In this document: piece by piece, positions 17,855 through 26,184 of the stretch
Position numbering within the stretch: the first letter of the stretch is position 1
Layout: each line of letters starts with the position of its first letter
Origin: an uncultured Erythrobacter sp.
Lineage (GTDB): Bacteria; Pseudomonadota; Alphaproteobacteria; Sphingomonadales; Sphingomonadaceae
DNA: 64,000 nt
Reading direction: 5' to 3'
Assembly (NCBI GenBank): GCA_947495695.1
Contig: CANLZP010000003.1
Location: 310,001 to 374,000, forward strand
The notes under the pieces: model-generated
Database searches by the model: none
What the model saw: only the letters and a program-made list of their open reading frames with translations
Told to the model about the DNA's origin: nothing
Position numbers and translations under genes: made by a program

Positions 17855-18127
17855 ATGAACAAGAACGACCTGATTAGTGCGGTTGCCGATAATAGCGGCC
17901 TTTCCAAGAGCGATGCTGCAAGCGCTGTAGAAGGCGTTTTTGAATCGGTCACAAAGGCTCTGTCCAGCGGTGATGAAGTGCGCTTGGTTGGTTTCGGGAC
18001 GTTCTCTGTTGCCAAGCGCAAGGCTTCTACTGGTCGCAACCCCCGGACCGGTGAACCGATGATGATCAAGGCTTCGAACCAGCCAAAGTTCAAAGCAGGC
18101 AAGGGTCTGAAAGACGCGGTCAACTGA
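17855..18127 (+). CDS. hup: HU-family DNA-binding protein
   Basis: 90 residues, the exact length of HU. It starts MNKNDLISAVADNSGLSKSD and carries the DNA-binding arm motif GFGTFSVAKRKASTGRNPRTGEP, ending KFKAGKGLKDAVN. It is a histone-like dimer that bends DNA and compacts the nucleoid. The frame is open back to 17672, but the upstream part is promoter-like and the ATG at 17855 gives the canonical N-terminus. A strong terminator follows at about 18173. Confidence 0.96.
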   Translation: MNKNDLISAVADNSGLSKSDAASAVEGVFESVTKALSSGDEVRLVGFGTFSVAKRKASTGRNPRTGEPMMIKASNQPKFKAGKGLKDAVN

Positions 18128-18172
18128 TTGCCATTTAATCCGCGCTGATTACCGGAGCAGTGAAAACAAAAC

Positions 18173-18208
18173 GGCCCCGCAGCAATGTGCTGACGGGGCC
18201 TTTGTTTT
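18173..18208 (+). terminator. rho-independent terminator of hup
   Basis: The stem GGCCCCG / CGGGGCC (18173-18179 and 18194-18200) around a loop containing AGCAATGTGCTGA, followed by TTTGTTTT. The position 45 bp after the hup stop and the T-rich tail are typical. Confidence 0.85.
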
Positions 18209-18259
18209 GTCCGGCTGACATGATGTGAAGCGTCAGGCGACCGGGGCGGTAGTGTCGAC

Positions 18260-19135
18260 CTATGGCTGCAATTTGATCAGCGCGGTTGGCGCAGCAGCAG
18301 TGCCGCTATCAATGTCCCAGCTTAGCACCGTCTTCGTGTCGATCATCTGTGGGCCTTCATCGGTGTTGTTGGCCAAGATCTGACCATTGGTGATGATCGA
18401 GAAGGTACCATCCATCACGGGCATCTCTGGTGCGGTTTCGCTGTCCCCACCGTCTTTTCCAAGTGCTGCCAATCCGGCCAAGCCGGACATTCCGCCCATC
18501 ATTGATCCCATCGAGCTGTTATCGCCTTGGGCGGAGAATCCCGGTGCATTTACGCGCACCACATTGTTATCGCGCTTGATCACTTGAACGAACATATTGG
18601 CAGACGGGAAGCCTTCGATCACAGGAAACAACAGATCGTGGGACAATTGCCCCTCGACGGCGAATTCAACATCGAAAACGCCGTTGCCCTTCACCTCAAC
18701 CTTGTTCCAACCCTCGTGACGCAGCAGCAACTGGCGCAATTCTTCATTGGCTTCAGGGTCTGTGGGATCAATCCCGCCCATCATGGCCGCCATTTCCTTG
18801 GCGTCTTTCTCAGCCTTGGCCGCCTTTTGCTCAGCGCGTTCTTCCCAATCGGATCGCTGCTCTGCCAATTCTTCTTCGGTGCATTCGCGAACGTCGAAAC
18901 TATCGTCGTAACATTCGTCGGCGCTAAATTCCCCCATCGAGCCCCCCATCTTGGCCAATTCGCTCAGGCCCAGAAAGAAAATCTCGCCATCATAGGTAAA
19001 GGCGAAGCTACCATCCTGTTCCAGTTCGAGCTGCGAGGTGAATTTGCCCGGCGTTACAAAGCAGCTGGTCAAGGCAAGCGAGGCGATAACCAGCAGCCCA
19101 GCTGCGCGTGTTTTAATGGAAGATAGGCGATTCAT
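18260..19135 (-). CDS. secreted lipoprotein of unknown function
   Basis: 291 residues with a lipoprotein signal: a hydrophobic stretch LLVIASLALTSC (lipobox Cys about 25). The mature part starts with VTPGKFTSQLELEQDGSFAFTYDGEIFF, has a highly charged Glu/Lys helix around EELAEQRSDWEERAEQKAAKAEKDAKEMAAMMGG, then beta-rich sequence ending LSWDIDSGTAAAPTALIKLQP. I do not recognise the family; similar lipoproteins seem common in Sphingomonadales. It probably resides in the outer or inner membrane facing the periplasm. It is convergent with hup and followed 34 bp upstream by the methyltransferase gene on the same strand. Confidence 0.7.
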   Translation of the reverse strand: MNRLSSIKTRAAGLLVIASLALTSCFVTPGKFTSQLELEQDGSFAFTYDGEIFFLGLSELAKMGGSMGEFSADECYDDSFDVRECTEEELAEQRSDWEERAEQKAAKAEKDAKEMAAMMGGIDPTDPEANEELRQLLLRHEGWNKVEVKGNGVFDVEFAVEGQLSHDLLFPVIEGFPSANMFVQVIKRDNNVVRVNAPGFSAQGDNSSMGSMMGGMSGLAGLAALGKDGGDSETAPEMPVMDGTFSIITNGQILANNTDEGPQMIDTKTVLSWDIDSGTAAAPTALIKLQP

Positions 19136-19168
19136 GATAGGTCTCTCTTTTCCCGTCTCAATCGGGGT

Positions 19169-19963
19169 TTAGCTATTTCGTGTGGCAACAGCGTACAATG
19201 CAATTGCTGCTGCATTGCTAACATTCAGGCTTTCTATGGAGCTTGAGATTGGCAGTTTGGCCAAAGCATCGCAATGCCCCTCGACATTGCTGCGCATCCC
19301 GTCGCCTTCAGCACCCAGGACCAGCGCAATTGGACCGGCGGGCAGGGCATTGCCCAATGTCTCCTCAGCAGCGCCGGTCAATCCGATGCGCCAATATCCG
19401 GCCTCTGCCATGTCCTCCATTGCGCGGGCCAAATTGACCACCCGCACCCACGGCACTGTCTCCAGCGCGCCCGAAGCCGATTTTGCGACAACCCCGGATT
19501 CGGGCGGAGCATGGCGGTCTTGCGTTACAATGGCTGCGGCTCCGAATGCTGCCGCGGATCGCAAGATCGCGCCGACATTATGGGGGTCGGTGACTTGGTC
19601 AAGCACCACCAAGGGGCCAGACGGAGCGTCTCCAATCACCTCGTCCAGAAACACATTTTCCAGTTGAGCGCATTCCAGCACCAATCCTTGATGCGGGGCA
19701 TCACGCGCAACCAACCGGCCAAGATCGGCTGGCTCGGCATATTCGATCGGAAAATCGGGTGGTAAGTCCCCATCCAGCGTTTCGATGCCTTCGCGAGTTG
19801 CCCACAGCTTGCGGTGATTGCGCAAAGGGTTCGTCAATGCGGCCTCCACCGCATGGCGTCCCCACAGCCGCACACTGCCTGACGAGGCCCGGCCTGAACC
19901 GCGCCCGCCCTTCATCCGACCTGCTCTACCTCTGAGCGCGCGTTTGCGCTCTGACTTTGCCAT
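19169..19963 (-). CDS. rlmB: TrmH/RlmB-type rRNA 2'-O-methyltransferase
   Basis: 264 residues from the ATG at 19963. A basic Arg/Gly/Lys tail of about 30 residues precedes LWGRHAVEAALTNP, the substrate-binding domain. The SPOUT knot has LVVLDQVTDPHNVGAILRSAAAFGA, LVLGAEGDGMR and PISSSIESLNVSNAAAIALYA. The family methylates G2251 of 23S rRNA (E. coli numbering) using S-adenosylmethionine. The frame is open far upstream across the tRNA-Tyr gene, but that extension is not credible. The exact target nucleotide is inferred from family similarity. Confidence 0.88.
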   Translation of the reverse strand: MAKSERKRALRGRAGRMKGGRGSGRASSGSVRLWGRHAVEAALTNPLRNHRKLWATREGIETLDGDLPPDFPIEYAEPADLGRLVARDAPHQGLVLECAQLENVFLDEVIGDAPSGPLVVLDQVTDPHNVGAILRSAAAFGAAAIVTQDRHAPPESGVVAKSASGALETVPWVRVVNLARAMEDMAEAGYWRIGLTGAAEETLGNALPAGPIALVLGAEGDGMRSNVEGHCDALAKLPISSSIESLNVSNAAAIALYAVATRNS

Positions 19964-20103
19964 GATTGCTTCCTTGTTGGTGATTTCAATTTCTTCCCTG
20001 CCAGTCGACCCATTGACAGGCAAGCGCCGCTTCGCCAAAGGGGCGCCTCTCGGCAAATGACCCCGACCCGTTCGGGCGTCGATTTTCCCGCTGACATGGA
20101 AGT

Positions 20104-20189
20104 GGACAGGTGGCCGAGTGGTTAAAGGCAGCAGACTGTAAATCTGCCCGCGCAAGCGTACATAGGTTCGAATCCTATCCTGTCCACCA
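20104..20189 (+). tRNA. tRNA-Tyr (anticodon GUA)
   Basis: The acceptor stem GGACAGG (20104-20110) pairs with CCTGTCC (20179-20185), followed by A and an encoded CCA. The anticodon stem CAGACT/AATCTG holds GTA. A long variable arm (CCCGCGCAAGCG) marks a class II tRNA, and the T arm ATAGGTTCGAATCCTAT is intact. The 3' end of this gene is the attachment site of the downstream island, and the tRNA remains whole. Confidence 0.95.
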
Positions 20190-20193
20190 CCAG
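20166..20193 (+). repeat. left attachment site (attL) in tRNA-Tyr 3' end
   Basis: The 28 bp from the T loop through the CCA and ACCAG have an imperfect copy at 50010-50036. Aligned, the two share GTTCGA, TATCCTG and CCACCACCAG (24 of 28 columns, one gap). Integration by P4-like tyrosine integrases in tRNA 3' ends leaves exactly this layout. The mismatches fall in the T loop/stem, so the right copy is no longer a functional tRNA end. Confidence 0.75.
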
Positions 20194-20303
20194 TCTTCCC
20201 GTAGAGCACCGCTCAATACCGCTAAAGCCGAGGGATTCTGGGGATTATATGCCCGTAGGCTTCCGCCGCATACCGTTGCTAATCACATGCAGCCGCGCTA
20301 TTG

Positions 20304-20380
20304 TGTGGGAGTAAAATGTGGGAGAAGGCCTTTACTCCCACACTGGACCTCACCGGAAAAGGCCTCGAATATGTGGGAGT
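20304..20380 (+). repeat. TGTGGGAGT integrase arm-type repeats, left end
   Basis: Three direct copies of TGTGGGAG (20304, 20317 and 20372) and one inverted copy. TGTGGGAGTAAA at 20304-20315 and TTTACTCCCACA at 20331-20342 form a perfect 12-bp inverted repeat. They lie between attL and the integrase start. Related TGTGGGAGT and CGTGGGAGT copies occur at 49937 and 49949, beside attR, as expected of arm sites bound by the integrase N-terminal domain. They may also control integrase transcription. Confidence 0.7.
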
Positions 20381-20386
20381 AGATCG

Positions 20387-21616
20387 ATGGGCAGCCTAAC
20401 TGCAGTGGCTGTGAAAGCAGCATTAATGAATCCTGGAACATATAGCGACGGCGACGGATTAATCTTGAAAGTGGATAAACGTGGCGGGGCTTATTGGGTC
20501 TGTCGGTTGCAGCGCGATGGCAAGAGGCAAGATTTGGGCTTGGGAAGCGCCAAGTTGCTGAGTTTGGCTGAAGCTCGTGACAGATCGAGGGAAGTCCGCA
20601 AGGCAGTCAAGATCGAAAAGCGCGACATAGTAGCTGAGCGGCGAGATTCGGTTGCGGCCAAGGTCACATTCCGAGAAGCAGCCCAGCTCTATCATTCCGA
20701 AAATGAGGCGGGCTGGAAGAGCGAGGTCTATACCCGTCAATGGCTTGCAAGCCTCGAGAACTATGCCTTTCCTAAGCTAGGCAACCTTCCAACAGGTGGA
20801 ATCACTGCAGCAGACATAATAGCTGTGCTCACGCCAATATGGCAGGAGATTCCCGAAACCGCTCGGCAGGTAAGAAATCGAATTTGCACGGTCTTGGACT
20901 TCTCTCATGCAAAAGGCTGGCGCTCCAGCGAAGCGCCGTCAGGTAGCGGAAGCCTGAAGGCGGGGCGCGGTCTTCCACGGCAGGTGAAAGAGAGCGCAAA
21001 CCGAAAAGCGATGCCTTATGTCGCCGTACCCTCTTTCATCGTCGCGCTTCAACGCAAACATTCATTCGGACGTCTAGCGTTGGAGTTGCTCATACTCACC
21101 GGCGTGCGTTCTCAGGAAGTGAGGTTCGCAACTTGGGGCGAATTCAATCTTGAATCGCGGTTATGGACAATCTCACCCGATCATATGAAGCGTGGGAAGG
21201 CACATATCGTTCCGCTTTCAAATGCTGCGTTGGCTTTGCTGTCAAAAGCCGCCGCATTGAAGCAGGCGGGAACGGAAGTCGTTTTTCCTGGAATCGGAGG
21301 AAAGCCACTGTCTGACATGACTTTGCTGAAGGTCTTGCGAGACGCCAGTGAGCCGTACCATGTCCACGGCTTTCGATCTTCGTTCACCGACTGGGCAGCG
21401 AATGAGGGTTTCCCCGATGCAGTCGTTGAAGCAGCGCTGGCGCACAAGACACCCGATGCTGTGCAAGCCGCATATCGGAGAACAACGTATTTGGGCACGG
21501 CAGGCAAGCCGGGAGCTCGCGTTGAGTTGATGGAGGCTTGGGGACGCTATTGCGGCAGCGTTGTTGGTCCTGACGCGGACGTAGTGCCCATCAGGAAGAG
21601 TCTGCGCGACGCATGA
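20387..21616 (+). CDS. int: tyrosine site-specific integrase (P4-like, tRNA-targeting)
   Basis: 409 residues from the ATG at 20387. The N-terminal arm-binding domain (DUF4102-like, about 1-80: LTAVAVKAALMNPGTYSDGDGLILKVDKRGGAYWV) is followed by a core-binding domain and a catalytic domain with R241 (GVRSQE), H327-x-x-R330 (HGFR), H353 and nucleophile Y363. All catalytic residues are present, so it is probably active. It recombines attP with the tRNA-Tyr end. The first gene of the island; its stop overlaps the next start (ATGA), so the neighbour is probably co-translated. Confidence 0.92.
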   Translation: MGSLTAVAVKAALMNPGTYSDGDGLILKVDKRGGAYWVCRLQRDGKRQDLGLGSAKLLSLAEARDRSREVRKAVKIEKRDIVAERRDSVAAKVTFREAAQLYHSENEAGWKSEVYTRQWLASLENYAFPKLGNLPTGGITAADIIAVLTPIWQEIPETARQVRNRICTVLDFSHAKGWRSSEAPSGSGSLKAGRGLPRQVKESANRKAMPYVAVPSFIVALQRKHSFGRLALELLILTGVRSQEVRFATWGEFNLESRLWTISPDHMKRGKAHIVPLSNAALALLSKAAALKQAGTEVVFPGIGGKPLSDMTLLKVLRDASEPYHVHGFRSSFTDWAANEGFPDAVVEAALAHKTPDAVQAAYRRTTYLGTAGKPGARVELMEAWGRYCGSVVGPDADVVPIRKSLRDA

Positions 21617-22263
21617 GTGGGAAACAAACCTGTACGCTATCGGAAGCGTTAAGTGAGATAGCATTTGGCACCCCGACATCTGCGAAGAAGCTACCGAGAG
21701 TAGTTCATCGCCGAGAATGGGTTGGTGCCCACAAAGTGGCATGGGCTAGGCTTCATTCAGCTCTGCAATCCGTTTGTGATGGCGGATATTGCCGCACAGT
21801 TGCGATCTGGGGCCGTACTGCATCTTTTCCGGCAACAGGGACAGCTCAGACTGGCAGGCTACGTCTCCTAACAAGGGCCGAATGTGAGGCTTATCGCCTT
21901 TTCGTGCCGGGGCACGACAACCTATGGGATGGAAGCGCCCTTGGGGTCGAATTTGCTGACTCTTTTAGGGCGTATGCAATGCGTACGGGCATAGCGGACG
22001 TACGAGTTGATCGTACCGATTTATCGAAACTCATTGCCGCCCTAAGCACTGGCGACAGAATTGATGCAGATTCCGATGGCGTAATTGTGCCTTTCACCAA
22101 TCTTGAAATCGACAGTTGGATCAAGACGACGCATCACACGGGCATGAAGAAGGCACGTGATGCGTTCATGAAGCATCCGCGTGCGAAAGGACTTTCCGCG
22201 ACTTTCGAAAGGCGCTGGAACGATATCAAACAGAACCCGGTAGGCCGTCCTAAAAGTCGGTGA
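21613..22263 (+). CDS. hypothetical protein translated with integrase
   Basis: 216 residues, family not recognised. It overlaps the integrase stop by 4 bp (ATGA). Composition is mixed with no signal peptide or membrane segment. Motifs of note are CTLSEALSEIAFGTPTSAKKLPR, RVDRTDLSKLIAALSTGD and a C-terminal basic segment SATFERRWNDIKQNPVGRPKSR that could bind DNA. The position suggests a recombination or regulatory accessory factor of the element. Confidence 0.6.
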   Translation: MSGKQTCTLSEALSEIAFGTPTSAKKLPRVVHRREWVGAHKVAWARLHSALQSVCDGGYCRTVAIWGRTASFPATGTAQTGRLRLLTRAECEAYRLFVPGHDNLWDGSALGVEFADSFRAYAMRTGIADVRVDRTDLSKLIAALSTGDRIDADSDGVIVPFTNLEIDSWIKTTHHTGMKKARDAFMKHPRAKGLSATFERRWNDIKQNPVGRPKSR

Positions 22264-22390
22264 TCACGACAAAATGGCAAAAACAATGCCGTCGAAGTTT
22301 TTAGGTTCGCCATTTTCGTCAAGCTAATCGTTTCTTTGCACGTGAAAGCCCGCGCGTTTCCAGCCGGTGCTGCGTTGTGGAGACGGAAAA

Positions 22391-22576
22391 GTGGAACCTA
22401 TTTTGTGCAGCCAAGCGGAAGCGTGGAAAGCGCTAGGAATTGGTAGAACGAAGGGCAGCGAGCTGATCGCTCAAGGTCAAATTGAAACGGTACGCATTGG
22501 CAGTCGCCGATTGGTGAAAATTGCCAGTCTCCGAAGAATTGCCGGGCTAGATGTTAGCAAAGCTGAGGTCGCGTGA
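22391..22576 (+). CDS. small excisionase-like helix-turn-helix protein
   Basis: 61 residues from a GTG at 22391 preceded by GGAGACGG; an in-frame GTG at 22367 is an alternative. The pattern CSQAEAWKALGIGRTKGSELIAQGQIETVRIGSRRLVKIASLRRI is the MerR-like winged helix of the excisionase/DNA-binding family (HTH_17). Such proteins serve as recombination directionality factors or repressors in integrative elements. It sits between the integrase pair and the replication gene and overlaps the next start. Confidence 0.75.
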   Translation: MEPILCSQAEAWKALGIGRTKGSELIAQGQIETVRIGSRRLVKIASLRRIAGLDVSKAEVA

Positions 22577-23040
22577 TGGTGTCTGAGAGAGACTTCCCAT
22601 GGAACCGAGCAACGTGGATCGATGAAAACATGGTTGTGGAAGCATCGATGAGTTTGCCTTGTTTCGGATATTCCTCAGGTCGCTGGATGGTTTGCGAAGT
22701 ACCGGGCCAGACGGGATTCATGGCCCAGCATGAGTCGGGAAGCGGTGACAGTATGGGTGGCGAAGATACTGCCTATGCTGCGTTCACAGTCGCAGCAGCT
22801 ATTGAGCGATGGTCATCGCCCGGAATGGGATTGGATGCGCCCATTCCATTCTTCGATGAGTTGCGGCGTGTAACAGAACGCGCCGAGACCAGAGTAGAGC
22901 ACGCTAAGTCTGAAGTCGTCTATTTACGGGCATTGCTTGAAGCCATGAAAGCGCGAGCTGAACTGGCAGCTTCAGAAGCGAAGCAGCGCGGTTGGACAAT
23001 CCCGCACGTTCCCAGCTCAAGCTCTACCGATGCAGGTTAA
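22576..23040 (+). CDS. hypothetical protein of the replication module
   Basis: 154 residues from the ATG at 22576, which overlaps the preceding stop (TGATG). No recognised domain. The first 80 residues are globular with aromatic/Gly content; the C-terminal half (FFDELRRVTERAETRVEHAKSEVVYLRALLEAMKARAELAASEAKQRG) is a long charged helix likely to be a coiled coil. It ends one base before the start of the primase-helicase gene, so it is probably part of the same operon. Confidence 0.6.
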   Translation: MVSERDFPWNRATWIDENMVVEASMSLPCFGYSSGRWMVCEVPGQTGFMAQHESGSGDSMGGEDTAYAAFTVAAAIERWSSPGMGLDAPIPFFDELRRVTERAETRVEHAKSEVVYLRALLEAMKARAELAASEAKQRGWTIPHVPSSSSTDAG

Positions 23041-23041
23041 A

Positions 23042-25372
23042 ATGGCGAGCACCTCTAATCAGACTGGCCAGTTTGCTGCGCAATACGTGAAGCACGGTTT
23101 TGCACTGTGCTCGATCCCGCTTGGTCGCAAAGGACCGAATAAGAAGGGATGGAATCTTCAATGCAACGCCATCACTGATGACAACGAAGCACGCAAACTG
23201 AAAGGCAACATTGGCTTGCTGCACGCGTACTCGGGTACGATGGCACTAGATATCGATGACTTTCTGCAGGCGGAAGAATGGCTTCTATTTCGCGGTGTAA
23301 GTTTGAAACAGTTCTTCGCTACTAATGACTACGTTGAGATCGTATCAGGGCGCGAAGGCAGCGCGAAGCTTCTCTACCAGTTGCCGGCCGGCATCAATCC
23401 TATGCCTATCAAGCAGATCAAAAATGCGGCGGGAGGAATAATCCTCGAATTCCGCTGTGCCGATTCCGCTGGCAATTCTGTTCAGGACGTCCTTCCTCCT
23501 TCGATCCATCCCCATACCAAGCGACCATACCGATGGAGAGGCCCCGGTGATTTCACTTCCCCCCCTAACATCCCAGATGCGCTTTTTGCGGTGTGGCTCG
23601 GGGAACTCGAAAAGTCTGGCAAGACTAATCAATCGTTGCCCCCACAATCAACATTGTTACCAGCCAATCTGACCAGCAATGGATTGCCAGAGTGTCTAGA
23701 AAATCGAGCAGAGCTCTCTAGGCTTCTGAAGTTGGCTATCGATGGTCAGAGGATATTTGATCCGAACTCTGGCCGCGGCGAATGGCTGCCTGAATTATGG
23801 AGTATCGCTGCTCTAGGTCCGTGGGCACGCGACGCAGCGCTGGAATGGAGCAAAGAGGGAAGAACGTTCGATCCGGCGCAGTTTAAGAAGGACTGGATTA
23901 GCTTCGACCCATTGCGGCAGGGTGGAGTGACGGAAGCGTCCTTCTTTGCAAAACTTTCTCATGCGAATGTCCAGCATAGCTTTGTAAGGCAAGAAGCCTC
24001 ATCCAAGGCCGTTATCACGGCACCCCCGCCACCACCACCGCAATTGCCAACAACTGCCCCTAAGCCGACCACGGCACCTGCAACGACTCTGATGAGTCTT
24101 CCGCACCAATTGCCAGCCGGTTCGGCGGTTCAAGCGTTGAACTGCTTTGTCGGGTTCGCGCATGACTGGGGAGGTAAGCCCACTCTTTTTCGGGCGGACA
24201 GCGATGGGCGGGTTCATCCCTGCACGAAGGATGAGATGAGAGCACTATTGGCCAATCGGTTCGTGAAAAAGAATGACGGTGGCCAATCGCCATTGTTTCC
24301 GATTTGGGAAAAGAGCCCTGCTAGAAGAACGGTTGCCAAAGTGGTGTTTGATCCGGCTGGGGGTTCAACTGACAAAAATGGCGAGCCCATCCAAAACCTT
24401 TGGCAGGGATTTGCGTTCAGTCCCAAGCCGGGGAAATTCGAGTTGATGGCTTGGCATTTGCACTCGGTAATTTGTCGCGGTGACGAGGGAAATTTCCTTT
24501 ATCTTCTGGGTTGGATGGCGCACCTTGTTCAGCGCCCGTGGGAAGCTCCGGGTGTGGTGGTCGTGTTGCGCAGCTCGCGAGAAGGAACGGGCAAAACTAC
24601 GGTGATAGGGTGGCTTGCCCAGATGCTTGGCATCCACGGGCTGATGCTTTCCGAGCCTACGCAACTCTTGGGTCGCTTCAACTCACATCTAGAGACCCTC
24701 TGTTTCGTTGGCTTGAATGAGCTAGGTTGGGCTGGCGACAAGGATGCGACGGCCAAACTCAAGTCGATCATCACAGACCCGACGATTACAATCGAACGCA
24801 AACATGGAGGTGTCTATTCCGTCCCGAATGTACTGCACATCATGGCTAGCTCTAACAATGATTGGGTAGTGCCTGCAGGTGACCGTGCCCGCAGGTTTTT
24901 TGTCCTTGACGTCGATCCCAGCCGCGTAGGAGAAACCGCATACTTCAATGCGCTTCATGCGGAGGCACATAATGGAGGAGTGGCTGCACTAATGGACTAC
25001 TTGCTTGGGTTCGATCTCGCCAAGGTCAATCTGCGGGCTGTGCCAGTGACTGATGCGCTCAGAGAACAGCAAGAAATATCGCTTCCACTGCAGGCTCAAT
25101 GGGCGTTGGACCTTGCTGACCGAGCTAACGAGCACAGTCATGCTGGCATAGTGACATTTGGGCAGTCACAGCCAATACGCACCCTCTACGATGACTATTG
25201 TTCGTTTGTCCGCGAACGGCGCAAGCAACCCATCGGATGCACCGCATTTGGCAAATGGCTGACAAAGATCGGCCTGGAGACTGAACGGACAAGCAGCCAT
25301 CGACTTCGAATTCTCCCGACACCTACCGAGTTTGCACAGCTCATTCGCAAAAGCGCTGGAATGTACGAATGA
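23042..25372 (+). CDS. prim-pol / SF3-like helicase replication protein
   Basis: 776 residues from the ATG at 23042. The N-terminal bifunctional primase/polymerase domain (about 1-210) has the metal-binding MALDIDD (D70, D72) and later EFRCADSAGNSVQDVLPPSIHPHTKRPYRW, typical of prim-pol. A Pro/Thr-rich linker (about 320-350, a run of prolines) leads to a DUF5906/virulence-associated E-like ATPase with Walker A REGTGKTT (K518), Walker B-like CFVGLNELGW and ASSNNDWVVPAGDRARRFFVLD. The C-terminal part holds a winged helix. This is a primase-helicase for autonomous replication of the element after excision, as in P4-type satellites. Confidence 0.85.
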   Translation: MASTSNQTGQFAAQYVKHGFALCSIPLGRKGPNKKGWNLQCNAITDDNEARKLKGNIGLLHAYSGTMALDIDDFLQAEEWLLFRGVSLKQFFATNDYVEIVSGREGSAKLLYQLPAGINPMPIKQIKNAAGGIILEFRCADSAGNSVQDVLPPSIHPHTKRPYRWRGPGDFTSPPNIPDALFAVWLGELEKSGKTNQSLPPQSTLLPANLTSNGLPECLENRAELSRLLKLAIDGQRIFDPNSGRGEWLPELWSIAALGPWARDAALEWSKEGRTFDPAQFKKDWISFDPLRQGGVTEASFFAKLSHANVQHSFVRQEASSKAVITAPPPPPPQLPTTAPKPTTAPATTLMSLPHQLPAGSAVQALNCFVGFAHDWGGKPTLFRADSDGRVHPCTKDEMRALLANRFVKKNDGGQSPLFPIWEKSPARRTVAKVVFDPAGGSTDKNGEPIQNLWQGFAFSPKPGKFELMAWHLHSVICRGDEGNFLYLLGWMAHLVQRPWEAPGVVVVLRSSREGTGKTTVIGWLAQMLGIHGLMLSEPTQLLGRFNSHLETLCFVGLNELGWAGDKDATAKLKSIITDPTITIERKHGGVYSVPNVLHIMASSNNDWVVPAGDRARRFFVLDVDPSRVGETAYFNALHAEAHNGGVAALMDYLLGFDLAKVNLRAVPVTDALREQQEISLPLQAQWALDLADRANEHSHAGIVTFGQSQPIRTLYDDYCSFVRERRKQPIGCTAFGKWLTKIGLETERTSSHRLRILPTPTEFAQLIRKSAGMYE

Positions 25373-25675
25373 CGCTTCATTCTGACAATGGCTTCCTTCC
25401 ACTGTCATCTATAGTTACGAGACAGTTTGACGGCTGTGACGCCAATGACGGTGTAAGCCAGCGCTTTTGGGCATATTGCTGGAGGGTCAAGAACGCGGCG
25501 GTCGGTCTATCAAACTCTCTGAATATGAGTTTTTGCTGTCATTGTTGTCACAGCCGTCATCAGCGTTGGAATTATTGGGCTTTTTGGTGACTTTTCAGTC
25601 CAGGGAACCGACACAATTGTCATCGGCCCCGCGCCAAACAACTAACCACCACCGAGCCGAAACGAGGTTCTCTCA
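25373..25675 (+). other. 303-bp gap with only doubtful short frames
   Basis: Between the primase-helicase and the next small gene I see no convincing protein. One frame opens at an ATG overlapping the upstream stop (25369-25590) but its sequence is rich in Trp, Cys and His and looks untranslated. Another (from TTG at 25467, containing LSEYEFLLSLLSQPSSALELLGF) looks more protein-like and may be the remnant of a frameshifted small gene. No ribosome binding site supports either. Confidence 0.4.
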
Positions 25676-25966
25676 ATGACCGCATACATAAAATCACTAC
25701 AGAGAATGGTCGAACAGCAATCAGAATCGACGGTCGAACCGCGAGTAACAGATCTGGAAAAGCGCTTCCTCGATTGGTTTGCGAGCGTTCCTGAGATCAG
25801 TCGAGTGCGACCATATAGTATGATTGAGATCGAGCAGGCGTTATCGACGCAAGGTCGATACCTCAGCCCAATCATGCTTCGATTGGGTTGGAAACGTCGG
25901 CGCAAATGGTCAAGTGAGGGGCAATATCATCGCTATTGGATGCCGCCAGATAGCTCAAACAGATAG
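25676..25966 (+). CDS. small winged-helix-like protein of the replication module
   Basis: 96 residues. The central and C-terminal pattern RFLDWFASVPEISRVRPYSMIEIEQAL ... RYLSPIMLRLGWKRRRKWSSEGQYHRYWMPP is like the short DNA-binding tails found after phage and plasmid replication helicases (a Trp-Lys-Arg rich helix, then Tyr-Trp-x-Pro). It is probably a DNA-binding accessory of the preceding primase-helicase. No signal peptide. The start codon is ATG, with only a weak upstream GGTTC-type site. Confidence 0.6.
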   Translation: MTAYIKSLQRMVEQQSESTVEPRVTDLEKRFLDWFASVPEISRVRPYSMIEIEQALSTQGRYLSPIMLRLGWKRRRKWSSEGQYHRYWMPPDSSNR

Positions 25967-26122
25967 TCTTCGGTTGCGGAATATGCTCTCGAAGCCGACT
26001 GTCCGCTAACGACCCATTTGCGGAAATTGGCCACGCGCCAACGGGTTCGAGCTCCCATTGAATTGGCGCCCAAGACCAATTTATTACCGATTTGCCGACT
26101 TTGAAATGAAAGCGTCTTCGAA

Positions 26123-26140
26123 CTGTAGCTTGGCTGACAA
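26123..26140 (+). promoter_or_regulatory. Pho-box-like site upstream of the phytate operon
   Basis: CTGTAGC, TTGG, CTGACAA: two half-sites 11 bp apart that match the Pho-box half-site CTGTCAT at 4 and 5 of 7 positions. It ends 45 bp before the ATG of the TonB receptor, a suitable place for an activator site. The match is weak by itself; the phytase operon behind it makes phosphate control plausible. Confidence 0.4.
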
Positions 26141-26184
26141 ATACAGGTCTTATTGCACCTCCGACTCTAGGAGGGCATATTCCA

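Noticed and set aside
19964..20209. N-terminal extension of the RlmB-type frame
   Set aside because: It would read through the tRNA-Tyr gene in reverse; the ATG at 19963 gives a normal protein.
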